Assembly: GCA_031366005.1 (NCBI GenBank) | Contig: JANLZB010000081.1 | Coordinates: 1-6,495, forward strand | From: JANLUX01 sp031366005 | GTDB taxonomy: Bacteria; Bacteroidota; Bacteroidia; AKYH767-A; OLB10 | DNA: 6,495 bases | Direction: 5' to 3' | Shown here: positions 1-5,569 of the stretch, in pieces | Position numbering within the stretch: position 1 is the first letter of the stretch | How the letters are laid out: each line of letters starts with the position of its first letter | Notes under the pieces: model-generated | Database searches by the model: none | Told to the model about the DNA's origin: nothing | The model's input: the letters and a program-made list of their open reading frames with translations, nothing else | Program-made: the position numbers and the translations under genes

Positions 1-17
1 CCGTTCCACCCTTTTTT

Positions 18-55
18 GTTTTTTACTCAAAAAACTAACTTATCCCGCAAAAGTA
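18..55 (-). promoter_or_regulatory. Possible leftward promoter with leader hairpin (divergent fourth copy of module)
   Basis: On the minus strand TACTTTTG (48-55) matches the Bacteroidota -7 consensus TAnnTTTG. Eight bases further on comes GTTA (36-39 reversed), then a hairpin with 7-bp arms GTTTTTT (18-24) and AAAAAAC (29-35) and a 4-nt loop. Box, GTTA and hairpin follow the same order as at 3272-3316, 4663-4706 and 5570-5614, although the hairpin sequence differs. A transcript would run out of the left edge of the window, so its gene is not visible. No convincing -33 box was found. The promoter role is inferred from motif and layout only. Confidence 0.4.
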
Positions 56-60
56 GCTAT

Positions 61-80
61 GGTGTTTTGTATAAAACACC
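61..80. repeat. Perfect 8-bp inverted repeat, 4-nt loop
   Basis: GGTGTTTT (61-68) and AAAACACC (73-80) are exact reverse complements around GTAT. It lies 5 bp upstream (in the leftward sense) of the candidate -7 box at 48-55, and downstream of the receptor gene that ends at 246. It could be an operator-like site for a leftward promoter or a weak 3' hairpin for the receptor transcript. No T-run follows it in the leftward direction, so it is not a typical intrinsic terminator. Confidence 0.5.
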
Positions 81-245
81 AACAACGGCACAAGATCTAA
101 TTCAAAAGTTAAATGATTTAATAGCCATTGTCTTTTTTTACATTGATGGGATTAACGCTGCATAGAATTGCAACACGGAAGGAAAGTTTGCAACACATTC
201 AACTAATGATATGCAGTGATATAATCACATAAGAAATTCGTTTTA

Positions 246-2570
246 TTATCCACCGAATGGAATATGCAATTGCAGACCGATGTTTCTTCCGATTTCCTTT
301 ACTCCTATATTTCTCACGAGAGAAAGATGACTGTAATAGGGAGTGTTTGCCACGTTGCTACAGAAAATCATTAACTCAGCATTATGCTTACAGATTTTGA
401 ATTGGCTTCCAAGATGCACATCTAATAATGTATAGCTTCCTGTTGGAAGCTCGAATTCAGAATTGCGGGTTTGTTCCATATAACTGCTTACCACAAAAGA
501 AATATAGGGCTCAATGAGTGAGTAAAATTTCTCTTTAATAAATTTTACTTCACCTATTACTTTATCGGCAGGGATGAATGGCAGATTGCCTCCCCCATGT
601 AGCGTGCCGCGGGTGATGGCATACATTGCTTTGACATCAATCCCTGTTGCAGCTTTCGGATGAATATCAAAACTAAAATCACCTCCGCTAATTGTTGCAT
701 CGTGCTGAGTGATGGCATAAACTTTAAATACTCCGGCATCAGTGTTAATGGAATCTGCATTGGGAGTGGTGTAGATATAATCCTTTATGTTATTATAAAA
801 AACATTGGCATGAAGAGTGACTGATTCATTTTCCCAGATGATTCCTAAATCACCTTCTGTGTTTTGCTCAACATTTAAATTTGGATTGCCTATTTCAAAG
901 CGGTAGGTTCCCTCGTGCCTTCCATAAGTACCTAATTCAGCATAATTGGGGGCAGAGAAACCAGAAGCAAAATTTGCTTTCAATGTAATTTGCTCATTGG
1001 GATGGAAGGCAAAACCTAAGGAGCCCGTAAAGGGTGTGTAATCTTTCTTAATAGCTAAAGATGTTCGTCTTCCATTGATAGTATCTTCATCAATGGGGGC
1101 TGTTGCTTCGATGTGGCGCCTGTCAAAACGCAAACCTCCAAGAAAATTCCATCGGGGTAAATCATAACGTAGCAAAGTGAAACCTGCCACATCGCTCACT
1201 TTTGCATCGGGCACAAGGATTTCAGGACCTTTATTTATATTTTCCTGAAATAATCCCTGCGAACCAATTGTAATACCAAAAGGCTTATCGGCATTTGAAC
1301 TCCATTTAACATCATAAGTAGTATTGTTTAATAACAAACCAATGGCAAGGTTGGGAATTTTTTTGGTGGAATCGTTCGGGTCAATCATTGGCTCAAATTC
1401 TTTTCTGTTATTAATTTGATAGGCAACATTAATATTCAATTTTGATTTGCCTGTGAGCACTGTATTTTCCACAGATGCAATATGAGTTGTTACATCCTGG
1501 TAAGGCGGTTCCATATCGCGGTCTTTTTGTTCGGCTTCGTCACTGGAGTTGGGTAGTTGCCCGCTTTCATCTTCTATAACTCCTGATAAGCGGTTAAAAT
1601 AACTGTAAGAAAGTTTGGAAACTCCCCATGGCTGTATCAGGCCTATTGCAGCTTTTCCGGTTGTTGAATTCCATTTAGAGTTTGGCGCAAAGCCATCAGG
1701 GTCTTTTCCCGGTGGTGAATTTTCTTCTTCACCCTGATGATATGAAACATGAGACTGCGCTCCCAGGCGTGCTGAATAAAAGAAAGATTTAGTCGCACCA
1801 TTAATTCCTGCATCGCCATTTAAACCAAGCGTGTTTGAATAAATGCCCACATTTACATCACCAGCAGTTGTACCTGCAACAGCAGGTTTTTCATCCTGAA
1901 AAATTAATGCTCCGCCCAATGCGTCAGCGCCATAAATAAGCGCTGAAGGGCCATAAATAATTTCAACCTTATCTACTCCAACATCGGAAATACCTAAATC
2001 GTGGTGATCGTCCCATTGCTGATTCTCTACTCTTGTGCCTTGTGAGTAAAGAAGAATTCGGTTAAAAGACAAACCGCGAATAACGGGCTTGTTAATTCCT
2101 GTACCAAGAGAAATTTTATCTACTCCCGGTTGTCTTGACAAGGCATCCATCAATGAAGGTGTGCCTGTGGATTGCAGTTCGCTTTTTGAAATTACATTGA
2201 CAGAATAAGGAATGTTATCCTGCAACTTGCTGCTGTTAGAAGTAATCACTACTTCTTCTAACTCGGTAGTTGATAATTCCATGCTGATATTTAGCTCTGC
2301 ATTAGTTGCCAGATCTACTGTCTGCACCACAGATTTGTAACCAATAAGAGTTACCTGCACTTTAACAATTCCTTTTCCTACTCCCTCAAAGGAAAACTCA
2401 CCTCTTAAATTAGTTGCAGCTGATTTCTGGTAGTCGGGAATAAAAATGTTTACTGCTTCTAAAGCCTTCCCGGTTGCTTTGTCAGTAATTTTTCCTTTTA
2501 ATGTTGTTTGTGCGAATGTTGCTATTGTAAAAACAATAAATAGAAGTGTAGTAATTATATTTTTATTCAT
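246..2570 (-). CDS. TonB-dependent outer-membrane receptor with carboxypeptidase-regulatory-like N-terminal domain
   Basis: This is a complete 774-aa outer-membrane active transporter, which would import a ligand using energy relayed by TonB. Residues 1-20 form a signal peptide (hydrophobic LLFIVFTIATFA, then Q21). Residues about 24-100 form a CarboxypepD_reg-like beta-sandwich (LKGKITDKATGKALEAVNIF, later LRGEFSF and LIGYK), a domain common on Bacteroidota receptors. A TonB-box-like EEVVIT lies at 105-110. The plug follows at about 118-225 with the family signatures DALSRQPGV, VIRGL, and VDKVEIIYGPSALIYGADALGG. The rest is a beta-barrel, with typical AELGTYG and NPNLNVEQNTEGDLG segments. The last strand ends in HIPF followed by GG rather than at the aromatic residue. 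The plug carries QQWDDHHDLG, which resembles receptors of the metal or haem type, but the substrate is not determinable here. It is not SusC-sized (about 1000 aa), and no SusD gene is adjacent. It lies 110 bp downstream of the 174-aa gene on the same strand and is probably co-transcribed. The start codon is preceded by an A-rich stretch, as usual in the phylum. Confidence 0.96.
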   Translation of the reverse strand: MNKNIITTLLFIVFTIATFAQTTLKGKITDKATGKALEAVNIFIPDYQKSAATNLRGEFSFEGVGKGIVKVQVTLIGYKSVVQTVDLATNAELNISMELSTTELEEVVITSNSSKLQDNIPYSVNVISKSELQSTGTPSLMDALSRQPGVDKISLGTGINKPVIRGLSFNRILLYSQGTRVENQQWDDHHDLGISDVGVDKVEIIYGPSALIYGADALGGALIFQDEKPAVAGTTAGDVNVGIYSNTLGLNGDAGINGATKSFFYSARLGAQSHVSYHQGEEENSPPGKDPDGFAPNSKWNSTTGKAAIGLIQPWGVSKLSYSYFNRLSGVIEDESGQLPNSSDEAEQKDRDMEPPYQDVTTHIASVENTVLTGKSKLNINVAYQINNRKEFEPMIDPNDSTKKIPNLAIGLLLNNTTYDVKWSSNADKPFGITIGSQGLFQENINKGPEILVPDAKVSDVAGFTLLRYDLPRWNFLGGLRFDRRHIEATAPIDEDTINGRRTSLAIKKDYTPFTGSLGFAFHPNEQITLKANFASGFSAPNYAELGTYGRHEGTYRFEIGNPNLNVEQNTEGDLGIIWENESVTLHANVFYNNIKDYIYTTPNADSINTDAGVFKVYAITQHDATISGGDFSFDIHPKAATGIDVKAMYAITRGTLHGGGNLPFIPADKVIGEVKFIKEKFYSLIEPYISFVVSSYMEQTRNSEFELPTGSYTLLDVHLGSQFKICKHNAELMIFCSNVANTPYYSHLSLVRNIGVKEIGRNIGLQLHIPFGG

Positions 2571-2604
2571 TACAAGTTTTATTAGTGAATGATAAATGAT
2601 GATA

Positions 2605-2621
2605 ATTGATTTTAAATCAAT
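2605..2621. promoter_or_regulatory. Operator-like palindrome in the gap before the receptor gene
   Basis: ATTGATTT (2605-2612) and AAATCAAT (2614-2621) are perfect 8-bp arms around a single T, about 35 bp before the receptor start. Next to it, 2591-2606 reads GATAAATGATGATAAT, which contains GATAAT-like hexamers reminiscent of Fur-family sites. No TAnnTTTG box was found in the gap, so regulation of a separate receptor promoter is speculative. The surroundings are very AT-rich, so chance is possible. Confidence 0.3.
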
Positions 2622-2626
2622 ATAAA

Positions 2627-2664
2627 TAAAGCTTAAAAGACATAAATCGTCCTTATAAGCTTTA
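2627..2664 (-). promoter_or_regulatory. Imperfect intercistronic hairpin between small gene and receptor gene
   Basis: TAAAGCTTA (2627-2635) pairs exactly with TAAGCTTTA (2656-2664). Inside it, AAGAC and GTCCTT extend the stem with a bulge. It lies just after the stop codon of the 174-aa gene. In the leftward sense it is followed by a broken T-rich stretch (TTTATTTATATTGATTTT). It may act as a weak terminator or as a 3' stabilising/processing hairpin that sets the ratio between the two genes of one operon. Confidence 0.4.
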
Positions 2665-2680
2665 AGGAAAAATCAATCAC

Positions 2681-3205
2681 TTATGCTTGTGGTGGTGGAG
2701 GGATAATATCGTCAACATTGGTAGTAGAAAGATTGGCGATAAAAGAAAATAATAAATCTGCTTTTGTTAATGAGAAAAAGAGAATGCTATGAGAGAATGT
2801 AAATTCAGGAAGAATATTTTTTCCCGAAATCTTTGTTGTATTGCTGTGATGAGTTCCAGAACCTGTGCATGACTGAACATTCTCTGCAAGCTGTTTATTT
2901 AGTTGCTCTTCTTTTGAATCGTTAATGCAATAAAAATAAGTGGCGTCTTTCTGTGTGAACTCTTTCTTTACATCATACAGTTTTCCATCCACAATTATTT
3001 CGTGATTGCTTTCTCTGATAAACGCATCGCCTTTCAAAACCTTTAACAAAACAAGATTAGAGTCATCAGCATCTCTTAACCACTTTTGTATCTCAATCCT
3101 GTTTGTTCTTTCTGATAAAGAAAAAATAAAAAAATACCCAACAATGTTGTATGCCATCAGCATAAGCATTGTCAACGAAAAAAATATCTTAAGGCTTTTT
3201 CTCAT
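2681..3205 (-). CDS. Small membrane-anchored protein with PPPP C-terminus, partner of the downstream receptor
   Basis: A complete 174-aa protein with no assigned function. Residues 7-28 are hydrophobic (IFFSLTMLMLMAYNIVGYFF), a single N-terminal membrane segment or uncleaved signal. The rest should lie on the outer side of the inner membrane. A central region has EIIVDGKLYDVKKE (69-82) and YFYCINDSKEEQLN (90-103), with Cys93 and Cys113. A hydrophobic stretch lies at about 135-158, and the chain ends NVDDIIPPPPQA. From general knowledge, Bacteroidota often carry small proteins of this layout (membrane anchor, 'YDV..' and 'Y.C.ND..E' core, Pro-rich tail) directly upstream of TonB-dependent receptors. 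The order here fits that: it is the first gene, 110 bp before the receptor, with a promoter module starting about 67 bp upstream of its start. A role in the same uptake process is inferred from position only. Confidence 0.8.
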   Translation of the reverse strand: MRKSLKIFFSLTMLMLMAYNIVGYFFIFSLSERTNRIEIQKWLRDADDSNLVLLKVLKGDAFIRESNHEIIVDGKLYDVKKEFTQKDATYFYCINDSKEEQLNKQLAENVQSCTGSGTHHSNTTKISGKNILPEFTFSHSILFFSLTKADLLFSFIANLSTTNVDDIIPPPPQA

Positions 3206-3271
3206 AGGCGGTGTCGAAAGTAATTAGTTATGAGCAATAATTAGCTATAACCTTTTTACAGCCATCCAGCC

Positions 3272-3326
3272 GTTGTTGGAGTTTTCTCCAACAACTAACA
3301 GATGCAGCCAAAATTAGCGGGGGAAG
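3272..3326 (-). promoter_or_regulatory. Leftward promoter/leader module, copy 1
   Basis: On the minus strand TAATTTTG (3309-3316) matches TAnnTTTG, preceded by CCCCCGC. About 13 bases after it comes a perfect hairpin with 10-bp arms GTTGTTGGAG (3272-3281) and CTCCAACAAC (3286-3295) and a 4-nt loop. RNA starting about 7 nt after the box would carry the hairpin almost at its 5' end, then about 65 nt of leader before the 174-aa gene at 3205. The core from 3272 to about 3324 is shared with copies at 4663 and 5570. No clear -33 box was found. The promoter role is inferred from motif and consistent placement. Confidence 0.6.
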
Positions 3327-3470
3327 AGAGTAGTTTATCAGCAACAGGGGTTAACCGATGGAGTAAACCCCACCAATGTAGATTTGTCTGCTTTAAGCTC
3401 TGGCGTTTATCATGTAGAGGTTATAATGAATGGTGAGAAAAACACTCAGAAACTTATTATCAATAAATAA
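3318..3470 (+). pseudogene. Beheaded 3' end of a T9SS cargo gene (type A C-terminal sorting domain)
   Basis: A plus-strand frame opens just after a TAG at 3315-3317 and ends at TAA 3468-3470, encoding about 50 aa with no usable start. It reads GKRVVYQQQGLTDGVNPTNV, then DLSALSSGVYHVEVIMNGEK, then NTQKLIINK. That is the classic end of a type A Por-secretion sorting domain: a 'GK.V' strand, 'vdLS.L.sGvY.v.v', and a final 'kLii.K'. In a whole gene this domain directs an outer-membrane or secreted cargo through the type IX machinery. Here the passenger is missing. The open frame begins at the outer edge of promoter module copy 1, and a strong terminator follows 28 bp after the stop. This suggests a real gene whose 5' part was removed by a rearrangement. 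Confidence 0.8.
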
Positions 3471-3498
3471 TCATTCTTTAAAAATCATTATTAAGAAG

Positions 3499-3528
3499 GG
3501 CTGTCCATTTTATTGACAGCCTTTTTTT
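3499..3528 (+). terminator. Intrinsic terminator after the T9SS remnant
   Basis: GGCTGTC (3499-3505) and GACAGCC (3515-3521) form a perfect 7-bp GC-rich stem with a 9-nt loop, followed immediately by seven Ts (3522-3528). It lies 28 bp past the stop of the plus-strand sorting-domain remnant, so it is probably the original terminator of that gene. In the leftward direction, CTTCTT follows the stem, so it could weakly terminate the convergent 228-aa gene too. Confidence 0.85.
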
Positions 3529-3608
3529 AATTAAGCCTCTGTTTGCTGCTGTGTGCTATTCTTATTTTATCCCCTTTTCTCGTGTGGTTGGTATATTTCT
3601 CCGTTAAA

Positions 3609-4295
3609 TTATTTCCTGTCCTGACCATGGGCGTGTTCTCCATCATTGCCCCCATGCATATTTCCACCATTGCCTTTATGTTGTTCATGTGGCGCCAGAT
3701 GGTTTTCTTTATGCTTTTCCATATTAGTTTCGTGAGCTCTTCCGATACCTGCCTCATTAGGCTTTCTTATTTCGTGCGGCTGGTTATCTTTCCTTTTATC
3801 TTGTTGCTCCTGTTTATTTCCCATGTTATGCTGTTCAGGTCTTCCCTGGTTATGTTCATTCCCGCCCTTTTCTTTACCATGCATAGGATGGTCTTTAATC
3901 ACATAATATCTAGGGTCTTTGCTGTCGCGTATCACTACTTGTTGGCTTCTTTCATTTTTGTATTTAACATATTGCACCCGGTGTTCATTAAAATGAAGGT
4001 ATGCCTTTGGCTCATTAACCACCACCTTGTAGGTAGAGTATAAATTTACTGTTCTTATTCGGGGAGGTAAGGTATTTACAAAAACCCAATTACCTCCATC
4101 CAGATACACATATTGCCGTTGTGGAACATAATAGTACATTTCATACTCCGGAAAATAATAATACTCTACATAATCATAGCCCACCGGTCCCCACACAGGC
4201 TGCAACTCAATATTTATTGATGTTTGTGCACTAACTGTGTTAGAAATAAAAAACATTAGCACCATTATTAAATGGTTAATCCATAATTTTTTCAT
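3609..4295 (-). CDS. Secreted protein with Tyr-rich core and His-rich hydrophilic tail
   Basis: A complete 228-aa exported protein of no known function. Residues 1-23 form a signal peptide (LIMVLMFFISNTVSA, then Q24). The core at about 28-125 is rich in Tyr, Val and Pro: LQPVWGPVGYDYVEYYYFPE, MYYYVPQRQYVYLDGGNWV, LPPRIRTVNLYSTYKVVVNE. I recall closely similar cores in many unnamed Bacteroidota proteins, where a basic end such as 'QQVVIRDSKDPRYY' follows. From about residue 136 the chain turns into a low-complexity tail rich in His, Gln, Asn, Lys and Glu. It has 13 His in about 92 residues, in motifs such as HPMHG, APHEQH, NMHGG and EHAHG. The tail could bind metal ions or be a flexible extracellular region. 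It has no TonB box, lipobox (the residue after Ala23 is Gln, not Cys) or sorting domain, so a periplasmic or surface-loose location is likely. It stands alone, with no clear operon partner. A plus-strand open frame overlapping it is an antisense shadow. Confidence 0.85.
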   Translation of the reverse strand: MKKLWINHLIMVLMFFISNTVSAQTSINIELQPVWGPVGYDYVEYYYFPEYEMYYYVPQRQYVYLDGGNWVFVNTLPPRIRTVNLYSTYKVVVNEPKAYLHFNEHRVQYVKYKNERSQQVVIRDSKDPRYYVIKDHPMHGKEKGGNEHNQGRPEQHNMGNKQEQQDKRKDNQPHEIRKPNEAGIGRAHETNMEKHKENHLAPHEQHKGNGGNMHGGNDGEHAHGQDRK

Positions 4296-4374
4296 GACAA
4301 TTTGTTTTTATAATTATTTACTTAAGAATGATGCCAGCGCATAATCACAAAGGATCAAAAAGCAATTAAAGTGA

Positions 4375-4402
4375 TTGCATTATGCACCTTGCGTTGCATT
4401 AT
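4375..4402. promoter_or_regulatory. 9-bp direct repeat upstream of the 228-aa gene, possible regulator site
   Basis: TTGCATTAT occurs at 4375-4383 and again at 4394-4402, 19 bp start to start. Paired direct repeats about two helical turns apart often bind regulators as dimers. The pair lies about 80-107 bp upstream of the 228-aa gene. No known regulator consensus was recognised. Confidence 0.3.
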
Positions 4403-4429
4403 TAACCGATCTTTCACTTCTGAGTAGGT

Positions 4430-4522
4430 TTATAGTAAAGTATAACAGCGCCACCGGTAGTTGGGACAAAATTTTCCTTGTCTCGCTGCACCACATACTT
4501 TACAATTTGCTTCGCGTTCCAT
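4430..4522 (-). pseudogene. 5' stump of a second DUF3667 gene
   Basis: Starting at ATG 4520-4522 the frame reads MEREANCKVCGAARQGKFCP and then NYRWRCYTLL before TAA at 4430-4432. The first 19 residues match the start of the intact DUF3667 protein at 5430, apart from Ala for Val at residue 13. Homology then stops at the fourth zinc-ligand position: Cys22 is Tyr, and His20 is Pro. Only three of the four ribbon cysteines remain and no membrane segments follow. It is most simply the leftover of a tandem duplication whose body was deleted. Its leader is still well preserved, so a 30-aa peptide could still be made, but there is no evidence of function. Confidence 0.85.
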
Positions 4523-4582
4523 TTATATGCGCTCAATTTTATTGTACTTTACTGTCATTATTCAAATGCACCTCAGGAGAGC

Positions 4583-4616
4583 AACTTTGCCAAAGTTCTA
4601 AAACTTTGGCAAAGTT
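4583..4616. repeat. Perfect 15-bp hairpin in leader, left copy
   Basis: AACTTTGCCAAAGTT (4583-4597) and AACTTTGGCAAAGTT (4602-4616) are exact reverse complements with a CTAA loop. It lies in the leader between the promoter module and the start codon of the DUF3667 stump. No T-run follows it leftward (the next bases are GCTCTCC), so a simple terminator is unlikely. Confidence 0.9.
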
Positions 4617-4662
4617 TAATTTAGAACATCTAAATGCCACTGCATGCAAAACATTTACAGCG

Positions 4663-4716
4663 GTTGCTGGAATTTTCTCCAACGACTAACCGATGCAGCC
4701 AAAGTAGCGGGGGAAG
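4663..4716 (-). promoter_or_regulatory. Leftward promoter/leader module, copy 2
   Basis: This copy has an imperfect -7 box: TACTTTGG on the minus strand, around 4699-4706, one T short of the other copies. The hairpin (4663-4686) has nearly complementary arms, GTTGCTGGA and TCCAACGAC, with one C-A mismatch and one G-T wobble. The 3' part CCGATGCAGCC and the GCGGGGGAAG edge are conserved. It leads into the DUF3667 stump. The lost T and weaker stem fit a copy that is no longer under selection, so promoter strength is uncertain. Confidence 0.5.
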
Positions 4717-4722
4717 AATTCA

Positions 4723-5430
4723 TTACATAAACTTCTCCACAAATAAATCCTGAATGGAACTGGCGAATAGATAAATAATAACAACCAGCGAAACAGACTT
4801 CATTATATTAATCCATCTCGCGGTTTCATTAAAAAAATTAATATTAGTGATAGTAATGTACCCAATAATAAAGGGAAGCTCAATGTATCTTGTTTGCAAA
4901 TCGGGTGCAAGAAATTTAAAGAGATGGATAGCAGTGAGGGCTATAAATAAAAAAGAAAACGAATACAATTGAAGCACTACAATTTCAGCATAATTAAAAC
5001 GCGATTTAAAGTAAAATAAATAAGTTACCAATGCATAGATTGGAAACATCAAACCCTGAAGCAACACCCAATACTGATGAAAAAAACGCGCTTCCCTGCT
5101 ATCACCTGCATCAAAATAATGAATAAGCGCCTCGCTTATTAAATAGATAGCCAACGCAGCAAAGCTGGTGCAAATAAAATACATTGAAAAGGGCTTTTGA
5201 TAGTTTGCCCTGTTGCCATCCACATATTCGCGTTCCATTGTTCCCGGGGCAACGATCAGTTTTTTTAAAGTAAAAGGAAAGCCCCGGTCGAAGTGAGTTA
5301 AAAAATGAAACACTTCGTGAAAAATTCCTTTCAAAGTTAAACGGGGAGTAAGAAACGGTTGTCCGCAGTTGTGACAAAATTTTCCTTGTCTCACTGCACC
5401 GCATACTTTACAATTTGCTTCGCGTTCCAT
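4723..5430 (-). CDS. DUF3667-type zinc-ribbon integral membrane protein
   Basis: A complete 235-aa protein. It opens with a short zinc ribbon, Cys7-x2-Cys10 and Cys19-x2-Cys22 (CKVCG...GKFCHNCGQ). A linker follows with LTLKGIFHEVFHFLTHFDRG, the TLKKL...PG turn at 55-63, and the family signature Y69-x2-G72-x-R74-x2-Y77-x2-P80. Hydrophobic segments at about 81-103, 121-141, 150-172, 183-200 and 209-228 suggest five inner-membrane helices. This order (ribbon, amphipathic linker, PG, YxxGxRxxYxxP, helices) is that of the Bacteroidota DUF3667 family, whose biochemical role is unknown. Its length is in the usual range for the family. The start is fixed by the ribbon beginning only six residues in, and by the conserved leader just upstream. 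It has its own promoter module at 5570-5614 and a leader of about 170 nt with two hairpins. Its stop codon sits 7 bp from duplicated DNA, and a stump of a sister gene follows. Confidence 0.93.
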   Translation of the reverse strand: MEREANCKVCGAVRQGKFCHNCGQPFLTPRLTLKGIFHEVFHFLTHFDRGFPFTLKKLIVAPGTMEREYVDGNRANYQKPFSMYFICTSFAALAIYLISEALIHYFDAGDSREARFFHQYWVLLQGLMFPIYALVTYLFYFKSRFNYAEIVVLQLYSFSFLFIALTAIHLFKFLAPDLQTRYIELPFIIGYITITNINFFNETARWINIMKSVSLVVIIYLFASSIQDLFVEKFM

Positions 5431-5447
5431 TTATATGCGATCAATTT

Positions 5448-5462
5448 ATTGTAGTTTACAAT
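5448..5462. promoter_or_regulatory. Short palindrome just upstream of the DUF3667 start
   Basis: ATTGTA (5448-5453) and TACAAT (5457-5462) are perfect 6-bp arms with a 3-bp spacer, about 18 bp upstream of the start codon and inside the leader. In the left copy the second arm has changed (ACTGTC region), so the symmetry is lost there. It may be an operator or a small RNA hairpin near the ribosome-binding region. It is short enough to be chance. Confidence 0.3.
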
Positions 5463-5489
5463 CATTATTCAAATGCACCTCGGGAGAGC

Positions 5490-5523
5490 AACTTTGCCAA
5501 AGTTCTAAAACTTTGGCAAAGTT
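5490..5523. repeat. Perfect 15-bp hairpin in DUF3667 leader, right copy
   Basis: AACTTTGCCAAAGTT (5490-5504), loop CTAA, AACTTTGGCAAAGTT (5509-5523). All 34 bases are the same as in the left copy, although the flanks differ by about 10%. In the DUF3667 transcript it sits about 60 nt before the start codon. It is not followed by a U-run. Confidence 0.9.
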
Positions 5524-5569
5524 AATTTTAGAAGACCTAAATGCCACTGCCGGCAAAACATTTAAACCC

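Larger units (their letters stand above)
4454..4716 (-). repeat. Duplicated leader block, left copy (about 263 bp)
   Basis: This block aligns with 5363-5625 at roughly 90% identity by eye (about 25 differences, including a few single-base indels). In the leftward sense it spans the promoter module, leader hairpins, start codon and first codons of a DUF3667 gene. Homology fades at the left in codon 22 of the stump. At the right it ends in GGGAAG, 7 bp from the stop codon of the intact DUF3667 gene. The two copies are direct repeats that bracket the intact gene. Confidence 0.9.
4296..4722. other. 427-bp intergenic region: duplicated leader plus upstream region of the 228-aa gene
   Basis: No intact gene. 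Positions 4296-4429 are unique sequence upstream of the 228-aa gene. They hold a 9-bp direct repeat TTGCATTAT at 4375-4383 and 4394-4402. On the minus strand there is an imperfect -7-like ATCCTTTG near 4350-4357. Positions 4430-4522 hold a 5' gene stump. Positions 4454-4716 are the left copy of a duplication whose right copy carries the start of the DUF3667 gene. RNA made from the promoter module at 4663-4706 would read through this region toward the 228-aa gene. Confidence 0.7.

Noticed and set aside
557..760. 67-aa open frame overlapping the receptor gene
   Set aside because: It lies wholly within the receptor coding sequence, has no recognisable domain and looks like an overlapping-frame shadow.
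3006..3227. 73-aa plus-strand open frame opposite the 174-aa gene
   Set aside because: It is antisense to a gene with clear membrane segment and composition, with no domain or promoter of its own.
3321..3470. Sorting-domain frame as a functional small gene
   Set aside because: There is no upstream start codon or signal peptide in frame, and a TAG precedes it at 3315-3317. It can only be the tail of a longer protein.
3471..3498. AT-rich TCATT...TCATTATT stretch as an extra hairpin
   Set aside because: The two halves are direct rather than inverted copies, so they do not pair. The real stem is at 3499-3521.
3527..3757. 76-aa minus-strand open frame
   Set aside because: It overlaps the His-rich tail of the 228-aa gene in another frame and shows no protein-like features.
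3543..4043. 166-aa plus-strand hydrophobic open frame
   Set aside because: It is antisense to the 228-aa secreted protein. The complement of His/Gln/Asn/Lys-rich codons gives a falsely membrane-like sequence.
4583..4616. 15-bp hairpins as intrinsic terminators
   Set aside because: The stem is strong but no T-run follows in the leftward direction, and it lies between promoter module and start codon.
4375..4689. 104-aa plus-strand open frame
   Set aside because: It runs antisense through the duplicated leader and DUF3667 stump. The repeat structure explains this sequence better than coding does.
5111..5404. 97-aa minus-strand open frame
   Set aside because: It is another frame inside the DUF3667 gene, whose zinc ribbon and conserved motifs are in the chosen frame.
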